Made by a program: the position numbers and the translations under genes
Shown: piece after piece, positions 6,733 to 8,222 of the stretch
Position numbering within the stretch: position 1 is the stretch's first letter
How the letters are laid out: the number at the start of each line of letters is the position of its first letter
NCBI GenBank assembly: GCA_023436745.1
Contig: JAEZHZ010000288.1
Location: 1-8,222, forward strand
Origin: Pseudomonadota bacterium
GTDB taxonomy: Bacteria > Pseudomonadota > Alphaproteobacteria > Rhizobiales > Devosiaceae
Reading direction: 5' to 3'
Length of the DNA stretch: 8,222 nt
Notes under the pieces: generated by a model
What the model was told of the DNA's origin: nothing
Database searches by the model: none
The model's input: the letters and a program-made list of their open reading frames with translations, nothing else

Positions 6733-6805
6733 CGCCCGTGAGGGCCGCGCAACCACATCGGCGGGCGCGGATTTGCCTTATGAATAGGCGGAACGGAGAG
6801 CAGCG

Positions 6806-7360
6806 ATGACGCGACACGTATTGGTGCTGGGCGGAGCGCGATCGGGCAAGACAGCCTTCGCCGAGCGTCTGGCGCTGCACGCCGGCACCAAACCCGCCTA
6901 TCTCGCCACCGCCGAAGCGCTGGACGCCGAAATGCGCGACCGCGTCGACAGCCACAAGGCCGGCCGCGCGGCCCGGTTCACCACCATCGAGGAGCCCATC
7001 GCCCTCTCGGCGGCGATCCTTCGCGCCTCTGCCGACCACGATGTGATTCTGGTGGACTGCCTGACCCTGTGGATCACCAACCTGCTCATCTCCAATGAGG
7101 ATGTCGCCCAGGCGGTCAGCGAGTTGGTGGCGGCCCTCGTCCAGCTCAAGGCGGCCAAGGTGATCATGGTCAGCAACGAGGTGGGTCTCGGCATCGTGCC
7201 CGACAACGCCATGGCACGAACGTTCCGGGACCTCGCCGGGTCCGCCCACCAGCGGCTCGCGGAGATCTGCGACGATGCCTATTTCGTCGTTGCCGGGCTG
7301 CCCATGGTGCTCAAGGGAGAGCCGCCTGAGGCTCCGCCCAGCCGCATCCACGAGGCCTAG
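6806..7360 (+). CDS. cobU: Bifunctional adenosylcobinamide kinase / adenosylcobinamide-phosphate guanylyltransferase
   Basis: This enzyme (CobU in the anaerobic naming, CobP in the aerobic naming common in alphaproteobacteria) phosphorylates adenosylcobinamide and then transfers GMP from GTP, giving adenosyl-GDP-cobinamide for nucleotide-loop assembly. The 184-aa protein is of normal length. It has the P-loop GGARSGKT (9-16), DAEM (40-43), H50, matching the family His that is transiently guanylylated, TTIEEP (59-64), DCLTLWITNL (84-93) and VSNEVGLGIVPD (122-133). After H50 the sequence KAGRAARF differs from the more usual pattern, which has Trp where F58 stands. The ATG start has GGAG at 6795-6798, 7 bases upstream. 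It is transcribed away from the kinase operon and converges with cobD, which acts one step earlier; their stop codons overlap. No riboswitch was recognised upstream. Identity is secure. Confidence 0.96.
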   Translation: MTRHVLVLGGARSGKTAFAERLALHAGTKPAYLATAEALDAEMRDRVDSHKAGRAARFTTIEEPIALSAAILRASADHDVILVDCLTLWITNLLISNEDVAQAVSELVAALVQLKAAKVIMVSNEVGLGIVPDNAMARTFRDLAGSAHQRLAEICDDAYFVVAGLPMVLKGEPPEAPPSRIHEA

Positions 7361-8222
7361 CCCGAGATCACCAGGGCGAGTGCGAGGACGGCGCTGGAGC
7401 TGAGAAGCACGTTGAGCGTCGCGCGATAGAGCACGAGCGCCCACTCGATGTGAGCGGACGCAAGCGCCCGGGTCCCGTCGCCCATCGCGGGCAGATCGAC
7501 AACTTCGCCGTCATAGGCGCGCGGCCCCCCGAGGCTGATGCGGAGCGCCCCGGCAAAGGCGGCTTCCGGCCAGCCGGCATTGGGTGACTTGTGCTTGCCC
7601 GCGTCGCGCCAGGCAGCTTTCCAGGCATTGCCCGGGCTGGCATTCGGCACGAAGAAGCAGGCGACGACCACCATGAGCGCGGTGAGCCGGGCGGGAACGA
7701 GATTGACCAGGTCATCGAGGCGCGCCGCGGCCCAGCCATAGTCGCGATAACGCTCGTTGCGATGACCGATCATTGAATCGGCGGTATTGATCGCCTTGTA
7801 GGCCGCGATACCGGGGAGGCCGAACAGGACCAGCCAGAACCACGGCGCAACGACCCCATCCGAGGTACTCTCCGCCAGTGTCTCGATGGCTGCACCGGCG
7901 ACGCCCGCCTCACCGAGCACCTGCGGATCGCGCCCGACCACATGGCTCACCGCCTCCCGGCCGGCAGCGAGCGATTGCCGCAAGCCCGTGGCAACGGTGG
8001 CCACCGCGCGGCCGAGTTCCTTCTGGGCCAGAAAGCTGGTGGCGAGCAGCATCTCAACCAGCCAGCCACCCGGGAATGATCGCAGGATCGCCTGGACCAG
8101 CAGGCATGGCAGCACCGCGGCCGCCACCAGCAGCACCACTGAGACGATGCCGGCAAGGCGCTTCTGCCCGGCGGTGCGCGTCCCACGGAAGGACGCACTC
8201 TCGAGCAAGGTGATCAGGCGAC
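7357..8222 (-). CDS. cobD: Adenosylcobinamide-phosphate synthase CobD/CbiB, N-terminus beyond the window
   Basis: CobD/CbiB is an inner-membrane protein that joins adenosylcobyric acid to aminopropanol or its phosphate to form adenosylcobinamide (phosphate), the step before CobU/CobP. The visible part has 287 residues; the family usually has about 310-330, so some 25-40 N-terminal residues are missing. The frame continues to the window edge and begins with RLITLLE, fitting the conserved N-terminal GRLI segment, so the TTG at 8208 is not a real start. Hydrophobic segments include IVSVVLLVAAAVLPCLLV, WFWLVLFGLPGI, LTALMVVVACFFV and the C-terminal LLSSSAVLALALVI. Family motifs are ETLAESTSDGVVAPWFW, YKAINTADSMIGHR, YGWAAARLDDLVN, SPNAGWPEAAFAGAL and LGGPRAYDG. 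Its stop overlaps that of cobU inside CTAG. The name cobD follows aerobic-pathway usage; it is not the Salmonella CobD decarboxylase. Confidence 0.96.
   Translation of the reverse strand, partial: RLITLLESASFRGTRTAGQKRLAGIVSVVLLVAAAVLPCLLVQAILRSFPGGWLVEMLLATSFLAQKELGRAVATVATGLRQSLAAGREAVSHVVGRDPQVLGEAGVAGAAIETLAESTSDGVVAPWFWLVLFGLPGIAAYKAINTADSMIGHRNERYRDYGWAAARLDDLVNLVPARLTALMVVVACFFVPNASPGNAWKAAWRDAGKHKSPNAGWPEAAFAGALRISLGGPRAYDGEVVDLPAMGDGTRALASAHIEWALVLYRATLNVLLSSSAVLALALVISG

Larger units (their letters stand above)
6616..6805. promoter_or_regulatory. Divergent intergenic region between the kinase-zwf-pgl-edd operon and cobU/cobP
   Basis: These 190 bases separate two genes facing away from each other, so at least one promoter for each direction should lie here. 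Parts are less GC-rich than the flanking genes, notably around 6667-6714. I see no strong sigma-70 consensus on the minus strand; a weak candidate is a TATGGT -10-like hexamer reading leftward near 6666-6671. A perfect palindrome sits at 6715-6726. I looked for the conserved cobalamin riboswitch elements upstream of cobU and did not recognise any. Confidence 0.6.

Noticed and set aside
6733..6767. Inverted repeat CGCCCG / CGGGCG upstream of cobU, considered as a hairpin or riboswitch stem
   Set aside because: The stem is only six GC pairs with a loop of over 20 bases, as expected by chance at this GC content, and no conserved riboswitch block accompanies it.
6686..7444. Minus-strand open frame opposite cobU, reaching into the divergent intergenic region
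   Set aside because: It is fully antisense to cobU, which has intact motifs and a good ribosome binding site; no domain is seen.
7357..8208. TTG at 8208 as the true start of cobD
   Set aside because: The frame stays open to the window edge with family-like residues upstream, and the protein would lack the conserved N-terminal segment; the gene is simply cut by the window.

Overview
The window reads as ordinary chromosomal sequence from a high-GC alphaproteobacterium, most likely order Hyphomicrobiales (a Devosia-like relative is a guess). The basis is GC-rich third codon positions, the linked zwf-pgl-edd Entner-Doudoroff genes, a cobalamin kinase with a GGARSGKT P-loop, and the overall protein style. 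It is compact: six complete genes plus two genes cut by the window edges fill almost all of it. I found no tRNA, rRNA, insertion sequence, CRISPR array, phage gene or other sign of recent transfer.

Layout. (1) 2-1539, plus strand: the C-terminal part of the mismatch-repair endonuclease MutL, then, two bases after its stop, a small calcineurin-like metallophosphoesterase. (2) 1543-6615, minus strand, read from right to left: a sugar kinase of the BadF/BadG/BcrA/BcrD ATPase family, zwf, pgl and edd. The kinase-zwf gap is 19 bp, zwf and pgl overlap by one base (TAGTG), and pgl and edd are separated by 123 bp with two possible hairpins. (3) 6616-6805: a 190-bp divergent intergenic region that should hold the promoters for the kinase operon (leftward) and cobU/cobP (rightward). 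It contains a perfect 12-bp palindrome. (4) 6806-7360, plus strand: cobU/cobP. (5) 7357-8222, minus strand: most of cobD/cbiB, whose N-terminus lies beyond the right edge. The two cobalamin genes converge and share bases at their stop codons.

How the genes work together. If the kinase phosphorylates glucose, the operon would encode glucose -> glucose-6-phosphate -> 6-phosphogluconolactone -> 6-phosphogluconate -> 2-keto-3-deoxy-6-phosphogluconate (KDPG), which is the upper Entner-Doudoroff route apart from KDPG aldolase (eda), not present here. CobD and CobU/CobP catalyse consecutive steps of cobalamin nucleotide-loop assembly: attachment of the aminopropanol arm, then phosphorylation and GMP transfer. 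MutL and the phosphoesterase have no evident link to either pathway.

I did not find a convincing undescribed system. The points most worth a second look are the non-standard kinase heading the Entner-Doudoroff operon, the palindrome in the divergent promoter region, and the structured pgl-edd gap.
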